Positions 42,718-56,557 of a stretch of DNA of 64,000 bases are shown here, one piece after another. The position numbers and the translations under genes are program-made. The stretch spans positions 273,916 to 337,915 of the forward strand of contig NZ_KB892379.1 of NCBI RefSeq assembly GCF_000373785.1, given 5' to 3'. The stretch's first letter is position 1. Each line of letters begins with the position of its first letter. Under the pieces are notes generated by a model. That model ran no database searches. It was given only the letters and a program-made list of their open reading frames with translations, and was not told the origin of the DNA. This DNA comes from Erysipelothrix tonsillarum DSM 14972 (GTDB taxonomy: Bacteria; Bacillota_I; Bacilli_A; Erysipelotrichales; Erysipelotrichaceae).

Positions 42718-43572
42718 ATGGAAAAAATTGGTTTAGTATTAGAAGGCGGAGGTATGCGCGGTGCATACACAGCAGGTGTTTTACACTGGTTATTACAAGA
42801 AAAAATTGAATTTGATTATATCGTTGGGATTTCATCGGGAGCTTTATACGGAGGCATGTTTGCGTTAGGTAAAGGCGAAACCCTAAAAAAATCTGCCATC
42901 AATGTTGCGGCAGATAAACGAAATGTAGGTATTAAATCCATTATGGCTGAAAAGACATTGGTAGGTTACGATTTTCTCTATAATGCAGTTACAAAAGATT
43001 TGGATTACCCGCTTACAGAGATTAATACAATTCCTGGCAAGTTTGATATTGGTGTTTATGATATTGCGGCTGAAAAAACGATTTGGATTAATAAAGAAGC
43101 TTTGGCAAAAGAACCGCTATTTATTAAAGCTGCCTGCACCTTACCGGTTGCAGGGCGTGCAGTCTGGATTGATGGTAGGAAGTATATGGACGGTGGAATT
43201 ACGACTATGATTCCCGTTCAAAAAAGTATTGATGAGGGATGTACCCGCCATATTGTTGTCACCACGAAATCTGCAGATTACGTACGGAAGGACCAAGGAT
43301 TTGCGCAAAAAATGTTATTACGCACCGTGTATCGTAAATCACCGAAACTAGTACAAGATTTTGAAAGTCGTCGTGATGTTTATTATGAAGAGCGTGCGCT
43401 CATTGATAAACTAGTGGACGAAGGAAAAGCGGCTTATATTTACCCAACTCAAGAAGTGGGTGTCGGCCGCTTTAAAGGAACTGAAGCACAGTTCGAAGAT
43501 TTATTTAAAATGGCACATGACGATTGTGATGCGCGACGCGCAGAAATCATGGCCATGGTTTCTAAAGATTAA
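42718..43572 (+). CDS. Patatin-like phospholipase family protein
   Basis: A 284-residue protein. The oxyanion loop LEGGGMRGAYTAG (about 8-20), nucleophile Ser in GISSGALYG (about 39-47) and the catalytic Asp in YMDGGIT (near 158) form the patatin Ser-Asp dyad. Length and order resemble the YlbK/RssA/YjjU subgroup. It probably hydrolyses an acyl ester; the lipid is unknown. Only seven bases separate it from the cardiolipin synthase gene, so a joint role in membrane lipid turnover is a fair inference. Confidence 0.88.
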   Translation: MEKIGLVLEGGGMRGAYTAGVLHWLLQEKIEFDYIVGISSGALYGGMFALGKGETLKKSAINVAADKRNVGIKSIMAEKTLVGYDFLYNAVTKDLDYPLTEINTIPGKFDIGVYDIAAEKTIWINKEALAKEPLFIKAACTLPVAGRAVWIDGRKYMDGGITTMIPVQKSIDEGCTRHIVVTTKSADYVRKDQGFAQKMLLRTVYRKSPKLVQDFESRRDVYYEERALIDKLVDEGKAAYIYPTQEVGVGRFKGTEAQFEDLFKMAHDDCDARRAEIMAMVSKD

Positions 43573-44221
43573 ATGGAAATTCCGAGGGCGTATGACTGGT
43601 AAAGGTCATGCGCTCTTTTGTTATGGGATGATCAAAACTTAATTCTGTTGCCCATAAAGCAATTTGTTGTCCAGGGACGGATTGCTTATTGTAACGTGCA
43701 TCACCCCATAAAGCATGTCCTCGTGAAGCAAATTGAACTCGTATTTGATGGGAACGTCCTGTTACGAGTTTAATTTTTACACTGGACAGATTTGTCTCGG
43801 GGTGGTAATGTGCCTCGATAATATGCAATTCTGCATACTTGCCATCGGGATGGTTTTTGTCCACAACATAAGAGGTGTTTGTTTTACGATTTTTAACCAA
43901 CGTATCGCGATATGTCATCGCTTCGACATAGCCGGTACACACAGCGGTGTAAGTCTTATCAAGGGTTCGAGTTCGGACTTGGTCACTTAATCGACCTGCA
44001 GCTTTTGATGTTTTTGCGAAGACCATAATGCCGCCCACGGGGCGATCAAGACGGTGGACTAGTCCCACATAAACATTTCCAGGTTTGTCATACTTAATTT
44101 TAATATACTCTTTTACGGCACTTAGTAAATCGTGATCGTTACTGTCATCACCCTGTGAGGGTTGGTTTGGTTTTTTTTCAACAACAATAACGTGGTTATC
44201 CTCATAATAAATTTTCATCAT
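43562..44221 (-). CDS. RluA-family pseudouridine synthase, short form without S4 domain
   Basis: A 219-residue enzyme lacking the N-terminal S4 domain, like RluA/TruC types. VVEKKPNQPSQGDDS near residue 14, catalytic Asp in HRLDRPVGGIMVFAK (near 58), and GRSHQIRVQFASRGH (about 158) are the three motifs. Its end overlaps the lipase gene by 11 bases on the opposite strand. It overlaps the upstream methyltransferase gene by 20 bases, so the pair modify RNA together or are at least co-expressed. The target is unknown. Confidence 0.88.
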   Translation of the reverse strand: MMKIYYEDNHVIVVEKKPNQPSQGDDSNDHDLLSAVKEYIKIKYDKPGNVYVGLVHRLDRPVGGIMVFAKTSKAAGRLSDQVRTRTLDKTYTAVCTGYVEAMTYRDTLVKNRKTNTSYVVDKNHPDGKYAELHIIEAHYHPETNLSSVKIKLVTGRSHQIRVQFASRGHALWGDARYNKQSVPGQQIALWATELSFDHPITKERMTFTSHTPSEFPFNL

Positions 44222-45059
44222 AGCACCACCGTGTTGTTACACCACAAGGGAGGATGGTATCCATGGTTGTGATGGGTAGACCAATCGCTTCACTGTGGGT
44301 GTTAAGCGGAAATTGTTGTTCTCTTAAGGCATCATTTAAAGCGTGACGCACTTTTTTAGGGGAAAGATTGGTTGTGTAAGTGTTGAGAACGACAAACAAA
44401 GCGTTTGGATCTAAAAGTTCCATCGCTGCATCAAGTAAGGGTTGGAGTTGATCTTCAATTTTCCAACGTTCACCTTTGGGACCCCGGCCAAAACTTGGAG
44501 GGTCCATGACAATGCCGTGGTAGGTTCGACCACGACGTTTTTCGCGTTCAATAAACTTCATCGCATCCTCAACAATCGTACGAATTTTTTTATCCTCTAA
44601 ATCGTTCAGTTCAATATTTTCGCGTGTCCAAGCAATCATACCTTTAAGGGCATCGATGTGGACAATCTCTTCGACATTTTCTTTGGCGCAAGCGATTGTG
44701 GCACCCCCTGTGTAACCAAATAAATTCAAAATTCTTACGGGTTCATTATGGGAACGTATTACAGAACGCATCCAATCCCAGTTTACAGCTTGTTCAGGGA
44801 AAATACCTGTGTGTTTAAACGATGTGGGACGGACATTGAATTTTAAATCACGGTAACGGATGACCCAACTATCGGGTAACGTTTTGGTGAAATGCCAACC
44901 CTCTTTAAAAAATGCATCAATTGGCATGCCAGGAGTTACCGGTTTCCATGTTGCAACGGGATCGGGACGGCGCACAATAATATCATGATAGCGTTCCGTT
45001 TTGGTGCCATTGCCGGCATCAAGGACTTCAAAATCCGTCCATTCAGTAGGGACTCTCAT
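44202..45059 (-). CDS. Class I SAM-dependent methyltransferase, RlmI/RlmK-like
   Basis: A 285-residue cytoplasmic enzyme. The SAM loop NLFGYTGGATIACAKENV (about residues 116-133) and MDPPSFGRGPKGERWKIED near 186 are typical of the RlmI/RlmK branch, which methylates 23S rRNA. The PUA domain seen in RlmI is missing, so this is a shorter form. It overlaps a RluA-type synthase gene, supporting a role in RNA modification. Start ATG 45059 follows a weak GAGGTAAG. Confidence 0.85.
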   Translation of the reverse strand: MRVPTEWTDFEVLDAGNGTKTERYHDIIVRRPDPVATWKPVTPGMPIDAFFKEGWHFTKTLPDSWVIRYRDLKFNVRPTSFKHTGIFPEQAVNWDWMRSVIRSHNEPVRILNLFGYTGGATIACAKENVEEIVHIDALKGMIAWTRENIELNDLEDKKIRTIVEDAMKFIEREKRRGRTYHGIVMDPPSFGRGPKGERWKIEDQLQPLLDAAMELLDPNALFVVLNTYTTNLSPKKVRHALNDALREQQFPLNTHSEAIGLPITTMDTILPCGVTTRWCYDENLL

Positions 45060-45167
45060 ACTCTTACCTCAGTTTCTAAATATATTCATCCATATTATAG
45101 GTTACAAAGGTGTTTGAGCGCAAACATTTCCTTGGTAAATGTCACTCAGTCAAACGGGTGAATATGC

Positions 45168-45173
45168 TATAAT
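45168..45173 (+). promoter_or_regulatory. Extended -10 promoter of the pcrA operon
   Basis: TATAAT with TGC just before it forms an extended -10. The pcrA ATG is only 15 bases beyond it, so the leader is very short. No good -35 is seen. Confidence 0.5.
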
Positions 45174-45188
45174 GTTAGCGGTGATAAA

Positions 45189-50415
<5,227 letters not shown>

Positions 50416-50423
50416 GAGGATTT

Positions 50424-50720
50424 ATGAAAAATTTAGATAAAGAGCTCATTGAAAAATTTGCTTCCGATTTGATGTTTCGCCTAACTGACGAAGAACTCGA
50501 AATGGTTGCAGCCAATGCGCCGGTTTTTGAACGTTATGTTAATAAAATACAAGGTATCGACACTCAAGGTGTTGAGGTTATGTCCTATCCATTTGAAATG
50601 GAGACAACATGGCTTCGTGAAGATGAGCCCGATCATGTCATTGACCAAGCACTTGCATTTGAAAATGCACCACGTGTTGATGGTGATTATTTTGAAATTG
50701 TAAAGGTGGTTAACAAATGA
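50424..50720 (+). CDS. gatC: Aspartyl/glutamyl-tRNA amidotransferase subunit C
   Basis: A 98-residue protein. It follows camS and overlaps gatA by four bases, and has the GatC pattern of an N-terminal helix pair and the late DEPDHVIDQALAFENAPRVDGDYFEI-like segment with a short conserved PxxxxxxFxxP-type end. GatC wraps around GatA and GatB and stabilises the complex. AGGAGG lies before the ATG. Confidence 0.9.
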   Translation: MKNLDKELIEKFASDLMFRLTDEELEMVAANAPVFERYVNKIQGIDTQGVEVMSYPFEMETTWLREDEPDHVIDQALAFENAPRVDGDYFEIVKVVNK

Positions 50721-52069
50721 GTAAAACAATTGATGAAATTATCGCAAATTTAAAAAATGAAAATAAACGCCTAAATGCGGTTGTAAGTTTTGTAGAACCT
50801 CAAGAACCTCAAGAAGGCTTGATTACAGGTTGGGACATTGCTTTAAAAGACAATATCAATATGAAAGACACACTTACAACTGCAAGTTGTAAGTTGCTCT
50901 CCAATCATCAATCAATCTACAATGCACATGTTGTGGATCGTTTGATAACAGAGGGGGCTGTGATTGTTGCGAAAACATCAATGGATGAATTGGGAATGGG
51001 TGGTACGAATTTATCTGCCATTACTGGACCGGTATACAATCCTTATGATGTTTCCCGTATTTCTGGGGGCTCCTCAGGGGGTTCAGCGGCTCTTGTTGGG
51101 GCGAAAGCGATTCGTGCAGCATTGGGAAGTGACACGGGCGATAGCGTGCGAAAACCCGCTGCATATTGCGGTGCGGTTGGGGTAAAACCAACATATGGAC
51201 GTATTTCCCGATATGGTGTGATTCCTTATGCATCCTCACTGGATCATGTTGGCTATTTCACCCAAAACGTTGCGGATGCCGCACGCCTTCTAGAAGTCTT
51301 GGCAGGTCGTGATGATCGTGATATGACCAGTTCAATGGAACCGGTTAAAGCATATTCCGACTTACTTGACATGGATCTTAAAGGAAAACGCATCGGAATT
51401 TTCAAAACTGTAGAGGATTCCATAGAAAACACAGAAATTAAAGCAGCTTTTGAAGCGTTTAAAGAAAAATTATCGGCACAGGGTGCAGTCTTAGTTGAAA
51501 AAAATGTGGACCAAACATTGATGCGTACCATGTTACCGGTTTACAGCGTCATTTCAAATTCAGAAGCCGTTGCAAATCACGCCAATTTAGACGGGGTTCG
51601 TTACGGATTATCACAAGATGGTGATTCACTTGAAGAAATTATGAAAAACACACGGACCAATGGCTTTAGCAGCCTCATTAAACGTCGTTTTATCTTTGGG
51701 GCATTTGCATTGGATGATGCAAACCAAAAAGATGTCTTTGACCAAGCTAAAAAAGTGCGTCGTTTATTAGTGAATGCTTATGCGTCTTGCTTTGATGATG
51801 TTGATGTTATGGTAACGATAGCATCAGGAACCATTGCTCCAAAATTGGATGGTTCGACAATGGATGAATTATCGGATGCTTATTTAATTGGTGAAAATCA
51901 TATGGTAATCAATAACTTTAGTGGCTACCCAAGCATGACGATTCCACTCGACCTCGTAGAGGGCTTACCTGTAGGAATCAATATTTCTACCCAACCGTTT
52001 ACGGAAGACATCATGTTTGCATATGGTCATGCATTTGAGTCGATTATTGACTGGAAAGGGGCTTTCTAA
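50717..52069 (+). CDS. gatA: Aspartyl/glutamyl-tRNA amidotransferase subunit A
   Basis: A 450-residue amidase. Catalytic Lys is in IALKDNIN (near residue 48), the Ser pair in ISGGSSGGSAAL (near 116-127) and GSDTGDSVRKPAAYCG (about 137-152). It releases ammonia from glutamine for the GatB step. The usual GGS next to the nucleophile reads GDS here, a variant I associate with some Firmicutes. It is slightly shorter than typical GatA. The start overlaps gatC and the end shares bases with gatB. Confidence 0.94.
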   Translation: MSKTIDEIIANLKNENKRLNAVVSFVEPQEPQEGLITGWDIALKDNINMKDTLTTASCKLLSNHQSIYNAHVVDRLITEGAVIVAKTSMDELGMGGTNLSAITGPVYNPYDVSRISGGSSGGSAALVGAKAIRAALGSDTGDSVRKPAAYCGAVGVKPTYGRISRYGVIPYASSLDHVGYFTQNVADAARLLEVLAGRDDRDMTSSMEPVKAYSDLLDMDLKGKRIGIFKTVEDSIENTEIKAAFEAFKEKLSAQGAVLVEKNVDQTLMRTMLPVYSVISNSEAVANHANLDGVRYGLSQDGDSLEEIMKNTRTNGFSSLIKRRFIFGAFALDDANQKDVFDQAKKVRRLLVNAYASCFDDVDVMVTIASGTIAPKLDGSTMDELSDAYLIGENHMVINNFSGYPSMTIPLDLVEGLPVGINISTQPFTEDIMFAYGHAFESIIDWKGAF

Positions 52070-53484
52070 TGGGATACGAAGCAGTTATTGGAATTGAAAT
52101 TCATTGTGAGTTAAAAACACAGACAAAAATGTTCTCCGGAGCACCTTTGGGATACGGTCAAAAACCGAATACAGCCATCAACGAAATTGATTTAAGCTAT
52201 CCTGGAACCCTTCCACAACTTAATAAACAAGCTGTGAATTATGGTGTTCGTTTATGTAAGGCACTCAATTGCGAGATTGATGATTTAATCCGCTTTGATC
52301 GTAAAAACTATTTTTACTCAGATTTACCAAAAGGTTATCAAATTACTCAACAATTTTTCCCACTTGGACAACATGGGCATTTTGATGTGCTTGTAGGGGA
52401 AACGTTAAAAACAGTTCGCATCAATCGCATTCATATGGAAGAAGATACTGCTAAGCAATTTCATGAAGGTGAAAAAACGCTGATTGATTTTAATCGCGCA
52501 GGAACGCCTTTACTTGAAATCGTAACGGAAGCAGATTTTAGAACCGGCGAAGAAGCAGCAGCATACGTTGATGCATTGCGACTATTAGTTGTTTATCTTG
52601 GTATTTCTGATGGACGTATGGATGAAGGGTCGTTACGTTGTGATGTGAATATTTCTTTGCGCCCAGAAGGTCAAGAAAAATTTGGTACTAAGGTTGAAAT
52701 TAAAAACTTAAACTCAACAAACAATGTGCAAAAGGCCATTGAATTTGAAAGCCTACGCCAAGCAGAAATTTTAAATAAGGGTGATCAAGTTGTAACGGAA
52801 ACACGTCGTTTTGATGAGAAAACACAAGAAACCGTAGCGATGCGTACTAAAGAAACTGCTGTGGATTATCGCTACTTTGTAGAACCAAATATTGTTCCTG
52901 TACGTATTGGTAAGGATATCTTAGAACAAACGCTCGTGGAACTTCCAATGGCGCGTATTCAACGTTATCAAGACGATATGGGATTGAGTCTTTATGATGC
53001 AAACGTATTGGTTAAAAATCCCGAACTTTCATCTTACTTTGATAAAGTTGCAGCCAAAACGAGTGAGTATAAACTGGTCGTAAACTGGCTTACTCAAGAT
53101 GTTTTAGCGGTTTTAGATCAAAAAGGGGATCGCACCTTTGAAGCATGGTTGAACTGTGACCACTTTGTAGACTTCATTAATGCAATCCAATCTGGATCCA
53201 TTAACTCAAAACAAGCGAAACAAGTGTTTGCTAAGTTTATTGAAGGGGAATCGCCTAAAGAAGTTATTAAAAAATCCGGAATGGTTCAAATTAGTGATGA
53301 AACAACAATTACTGCATGGATTGAAGATGTTTTAGTTCAAAATCCGCAAGTAATTGAAGACTATAAAAACGGACTGGATAAATCGATTAAATTCGTCGTG
53401 GGTCAGGTGATGAAAGTATCTAAAGGTCAAGCGAATCCACGTGTTACAAATCAACTCGTCGTGAGTGTGCTTGATAATAAATAG
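52069..53484 (+). CDS. gatB: Aspartyl/glutamyl-tRNA amidotransferase subunit B
   Basis: A 471-residue subunit. It opens YEAVIGIEIHCELKTQTKMF, the usual GatB signature, with DLPKGYQITQQ near residue 87 and the YRYFVEPNI segment near 265. The C-terminal helical YqeY-like tail ends in RVTNQLVVSVLDN. GatB phosphorylates mischarged Glu-tRNA(Gln) or Asp-tRNA(Asn) and amidates it. The ATG overlaps the gatA stop as TAATG, so all three subunits are coupled. Confidence 0.97.
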   Translation: MGYEAVIGIEIHCELKTQTKMFSGAPLGYGQKPNTAINEIDLSYPGTLPQLNKQAVNYGVRLCKALNCEIDDLIRFDRKNYFYSDLPKGYQITQQFFPLGQHGHFDVLVGETLKTVRINRIHMEEDTAKQFHEGEKTLIDFNRAGTPLLEIVTEADFRTGEEAAAYVDALRLLVVYLGISDGRMDEGSLRCDVNISLRPEGQEKFGTKVEIKNLNSTNNVQKAIEFESLRQAEILNKGDQVVTETRRFDEKTQETVAMRTKETAVDYRYFVEPNIVPVRIGKDILEQTLVELPMARIQRYQDDMGLSLYDANVLVKNPELSSYFDKVAAKTSEYKLVVNWLTQDVLAVLDQKGDRTFEAWLNCDHFVDFINAIQSGSINSKQAKQVFAKFIEGESPKEVIKKSGMVQISDETTITAWIEDVLVQNPQVIEDYKNGLDKSIKFVVGQVMKVSKGQANPRVTNQLVVSVLDNK

Positions 53485-53522
53485 AAAATAATATAATATT
53501 TAGGTGCATAAGGAGGATCGCA

Positions 53523-54200
53523 ATGACAAAAAAAATGGATCCAAAGCAGAAACAAGAAGTTAAAGTTAAAAATCAAAAAACAAATAAAAAACATGACTGG
53601 TCTTATTATGCAATCATTATCTGTCTTGTTTTAATCCTAATTCCTACACTGTGGCTGGGATTCACAATTGTGAAAGCTTCCATGGAGTCCGGTAAACCGC
53701 TGACAGGACAACGATTCACAAATGATCATGATCCTGCGATTACGTCAGAACTTCAAAAGAATGTTGAAGATGTATTGAAAGAAAGCTCAGAATTTGAACA
53801 AGTCAGTGTTTCCTTAAAGACTGCTACATTACGAATTCAATTGAAAATGAAGCCAGATACATCAAAAGAAGATGCGGAAGCTTTAATTCAATCAGCTTAT
53901 GATCAGGTTGTAGCGGTGTTACCCGTTGAATCTTATTTCAAAACAGAGGGTTCTAAAAAACAGTATGATTTAGAAATTAACCTTTATAACTTTACAGATG
54001 TGAACGAAGATAATCGTTCAGATTTCATTTATTACCAATTGATTAAAAACGGAAATATGGAAGAGAAGCAGATCCAACTCGTTTCAGAATCAAAAGATAC
54101 AGAACTTGTCGAACGTTTAAAAACGGAACAGGCAGAAGCAAAAGAAAAAAAAGCAAATGAAAACGGAGAACCGTCGAAAGAAGAGAAAAAAGAAGAGTAA
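53523..54200 (+). CDS. Single-pass membrane protein of unknown function
   Basis: A 225-residue protein. A basic start (1-27) precedes one helix (about 29-51), then an extracytoplasmic alpha/beta region to about 190 and a Lys/Glu-rich tail likely to be disordered or coiled. AAGGAGG precedes the ATG. It follows gatB by 38 bases, so it may sit at the end of the operon, closed by the hairpin at 54239. No family is recognised. Confidence 0.7.
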   Translation: MTKKMDPKQKQEVKVKNQKTNKKHDWSYYAIIICLVLILIPTLWLGFTIVKASMESGKPLTGQRFTNDHDPAITSELQKNVEDVLKESSEFEQVSVSLKTATLRIQLKMKPDTSKEDAEALIQSAYDQVVAVLPVESYFKTEGSKKQYDLEINLYNFTDVNEDNRSDFIYYQLIKNGNMEEKQIQLVSESKDTELVERLKTEQAEAKEKKANENGEPSKEEKKEE

Positions 54201-54238
54201 ACTATAGTGATTTCGCTTAATTAGATGGCTTCTTTGAT

Positions 54239-54273
54239 AAAAGTGACACTATTGTAATAGTCGTCACTTTTTA
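54239..54273 (+). terminator. Intrinsic terminator after the pcrA-gat operon
   Basis: Stem AAAAGTGAC-CTATT/AATAG-GTCACTTTT with a small bulge and T residues following. Confidence 0.75.
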
Positions 54274-54289
54274 ATGTGGTAAAATATGT

Positions 54290-55498
54290 ATGATGAAAAT
54301 AATTAAAGACTTTTGTAAAAAAGTAGGGACACGCTTATCTGAGAATGTCATATTCTTAATGATCATGGTGTTATTCTTACCAGACTATTTGTTATATCCC
54401 GCAGTTATTGTCGCAGGTGTTTTTGTTTTGTATGAGTGGATACGCTACAAGGGCTATAAATGGAGTACGTTTTGGATCCTTTGGGCTTATCTCTTAATTG
54501 TTGCTTTGGTGAATAAAAATATGCAAGGTGTCATGGGAACGCTTTATCTTGTGATTATAGTTGCCTATGCATTCGTATTAAATCGACGGATGGGACCAAA
54601 GGAATATATGAAAATGCAATATTATATTGTGTGGTGTTCGTTATTCAATTTTTTCTTCAACTTTATTCGTTGGAGACCGTCTTGGTATAAATCATTCATG
54701 GGCTTATTTGACGGAGTCATTCAAATGGGGCATTTGCCATTTTATGGGGATGGATATTTTAGAGCGTATTCGACATTTGATAATCCAAATCTGTATGCTT
54801 TCATCCTTTTGATTGTTTTATTGGTTTGTTTTAACCAATTACAATTCCAACTTACATTTAAAAACTATCGCTTGAGTGCCTTTTACGCTGGGGCGTTTAT
54901 CATTAATTTATATGCAATGTTTTTAACGGGGACGCGTTCAATTGTGGTTGCTCTTATGTTTGGCCTTTTAACAGTAATCCTCGTGCAGAAAAAGTGGACC
55001 CAATTTAAAGTCTTGATTCTATGTGGTGCGCTCTTGACACTCTTTATTCTTATGCGTCCTGACCTTTTTCCTCGTTTTATGCAAATTGCAGAGCACAGTG
55101 GCATTCGCTTGGAAATCTGGGATAAAGCAATCCATCAAATTATTAAAGAACCATGGTTTGGTAAAGGAATGTTTACGTATGCTTTATTGTTCGATAATAT
55201 TGATGCGCATAACATTTTTATTGAAAGCTTTTTAAGTTTTGGAATCTGCGGAACATTTATCCTCGTTGTATTTTTAATTGAAAAACTACGTGATATTTAT
55301 TTAAATGCATATTATTTGGATTATCCACTCGCGTTGGGGGTGTTAGTCGCGACGATCATGTATGGCATTTTTGATATACCCCTTTTTGCAGTTCAAACCA
55401 GTCTTCTATTTGTGGCGGTTTTCTGTCTCCCAAGACGGAAACCATCTCAAATTACGCAGTCTGAACCATCCCATATTAAATTTATTCAAAAAACTTAA
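54290..55498 (+). CDS. O-antigen ligase/polymerase-like membrane protein
   Basis: A 402-residue polytopic protein with about ten helices and one larger outside loop (about 275-310). That loop has EIWDKAIHQIIKEPWFGKG followed by DAHNIFIESFLSFG, the Wzy_C/WaaL pattern with the conserved His. Such proteins join or polymerise lipid-linked glycans at the outer face of the membrane. No Shine-Dalgarno is visible; TAAAAT lies only four bases before the ATG at 54290 (a second ATG follows at 54293). The substrate, perhaps a wall or capsule glycan, is unknown. Confidence 0.82.
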   Translation: MMKIIKDFCKKVGTRLSENVIFLMIMVLFLPDYLLYPAVIVAGVFVLYEWIRYKGYKWSTFWILWAYLLIVALVNKNMQGVMGTLYLVIIVAYAFVLNRRMGPKEYMKMQYYIVWCSLFNFFFNFIRWRPSWYKSFMGLFDGVIQMGHLPFYGDGYFRAYSTFDNPNLYAFILLIVLLVCFNQLQFQLTFKNYRLSAFYAGAFIINLYAMFLTGTRSIVVALMFGLLTVILVQKKWTQFKVLILCGALLTLFILMRPDLFPRFMQIAEHSGIRLEIWDKAIHQIIKEPWFGKGMFTYALLFDNIDAHNIFIESFLSFGICGTFILVVFLIEKLRDIYLNAYYLDYPLALGVLVATIMYGIFDIPLFAVQTSLLFVAVFCLPRRKPSQITQSEPSHIKFIQKT

Positions 55499-55516
55499 AC
55501 TATTTTTAAAATATGC

Positions 55517-55545
55517 TTGTCAAGGCAATATTAGTATGGTATATT
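55517..55545 (+). promoter_or_regulatory. Promoter of tRNA cassette 1
   Basis: TTGTCA (55517-55522) and TATATT (55540-55545) with 17-base spacing, just before the first tRNA-Asn. Confidence 0.75.
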
Positions 55546-55563
55546 TTATAAGCACTTGGCGAT

Positions 55564-55639
55564 GCTTGTTTAGCTCAGTCGGTAGAGCAACTGGCTGTTA
55601 ACCAGTGGGTCGCAGGTTCGAGTCCTGCAACAAGCGCCA
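55564..55639 (+). tRNA. tRNA-Asn(GTT), copy 1
   Basis: A 76-base cloverleaf. The acceptor stem pairs GCTTGTT with AACAAGC, the anticodon loop CTGTTAA gives GTT, the T loop is TTCGAGT, and CCA is encoded. The sequence is identical in all three copies. Confidence 0.97.
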
Positions 55640-55644
55640 TTTAT

Positions 55645-55720
55645 GGCCCGTTGGAGAAACGGTTAACTCACATGCTTTTCACGCATGCATTCACGGGTTC
55701 GAATCCCGTACGGGTCACCA
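55645..55720 (+). tRNA. tRNA-Glu(TTC), copy 1
   Basis: A 76-base cloverleaf with acceptor GGCCCGT/ACGGGTC, anticodon loop TTTTCAC (TTC) and encoded CCA. Position 32 is T here but C in copies 2 and 3. It is six bases after the tRNA-Asn. Confidence 0.95.
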
Positions 55721-55733
55721 TAGTGTAAATAAC

Positions 55734-55760
55734 AAACCTCATCCTTGTGATGAGGTTTTT
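55734..55760 (+). terminator. Terminator of tRNA cassette 1
   Basis: Stem AAACCTCATC/GATGAGGTTT with a five-base loop and T tail. Confidence 0.85.
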
Positions 55761-55988
55761 CTTTGGTTTCAGTTTATGGACGTTAGAAGCAGGCCTAAGC
55801 GACGTAATATGAGTCCCTTGAATTGGATAGGTCCTTATTGGTTTGCCTTGTATTTGGCTTTTATCGACCTCTCAGTTGAATTTTAATCGAAGCGAGATCC
55901 AATGAGAATCATAAATTATCAATTCTGGTGCCGTTAAATCACAGGTTTAATCTTTCTCAAAATAATCAATTATTTTTACTGAAAAAGG

Positions 55989-56017
55989 TTGCTAAGTCAT
56001 TGGGTGTATGTTATATT
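55989..56017 (+). promoter_or_regulatory. Promoter of tRNA cassette 2
   Basis: TTGCTA (55989-55994) and TATATT (56012-56017) with 17-base spacing. The roughly 230 bases between this and the first cassette's terminator hold no gene that I can support. Confidence 0.75.
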
Positions 56018-56035
56018 TTATGAGCACTTGGCGAT

Positions 56036-56111
56036 GCTTGTTTAGCTCAGTCGGTAGAGCAACTGGCTGTTAACCAGTGGGTCGCAGGTTCGAGTCCTGC
56101 AACAAGCGCCA
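56036..56111 (+). tRNA. tRNA-Asn(GTT), copy 2
   Basis: Same 76-base sequence as copy 1, with anticodon GTT and encoded CCA. Confidence 0.97.
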
Positions 56112-56117
56112 TTCTAT

Positions 56118-56193
56118 GGCCCGTTGGAGAAACGGTTAACTCACATGCCTTTCACGCATGCATTCACGGGTTCGAATCCCGTACGGGTCACCA
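56118..56193 (+). tRNA. tRNA-Glu(TTC), copy 2
   Basis: 76 bases, anticodon loop CTTTCAC with TTC, encoded CCA. It differs from copy 1 at position 32 (C for T). Confidence 0.95.
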
Positions 56194-56206
56194 TAGTGTA
56201 AATAAC

Positions 56207-56233
56207 AAACCTCATCCTTGTGATGAGGTTTTT
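56207..56233 (+). terminator. Terminator of tRNA cassette 2
   Basis: Same stem as after cassette 1, AAACCTCATC/GATGAGGTTT, with T tail. Confidence 0.85.
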
Positions 56234-56341
56234 CTTTGGTATGCTTCGGAATGTGATCCGACTAAAAAACAAAAAATATGTGACTGATATTCACAGAATA
56301 TAAAGAACTTAAAAAAGTATGATTAATTTGTGAAATAAGGC

Positions 56342-56370
56342 TTGCCAAGGTATCGTGAGTGTGTTATATT
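56342..56370 (+). promoter_or_regulatory. Promoter of tRNA cassette 3
   Basis: TTGCCA (56342-56347) and TATATT (56365-56370) with 17-base spacing, as in the other two cassettes. Confidence 0.75.
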
Positions 56371-56388
56371 TTATGGGCACTTGGCGAT

Positions 56389-56464
56389 GCTTGTTTAGCT
56401 CAGTCGGTAGAGCAACTGGCTGTTAACCAGTGGGTCGCAGGTTCGAGTCCTGCAACAAGCGCCA
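56389..56464 (+). tRNA. tRNA-Asn(GTT), copy 3
   Basis: Same 76-base sequence as copies 1 and 2, with anticodon GTT and encoded CCA. Confidence 0.97.
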
Positions 56465-56470
56465 TTCTAT

Positions 56471-56546
56471 GGCCCGTTGGAGAAACGGTTAACTCACATG
56501 CCTTTCACGCATGCATTCACGGGTTCGAATCCCGTACGGGTCACCA
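56471..56546 (+). tRNA. tRNA-Glu(TTC), copy 3
   Basis: 76 bases, identical to copy 2 (C at position 32), anticodon TTC, encoded CCA. Confidence 0.95.
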
Positions 56547-56557
56547 TAGTGTCAATA

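Noticed and set aside
55605-55886. Open frame overlapping tRNA cassette 1
   Set aside because: It translates the tRNA genes themselves; the tRNA cloverleaves explain the sequence. The same holds for the frame at 56359-56571.
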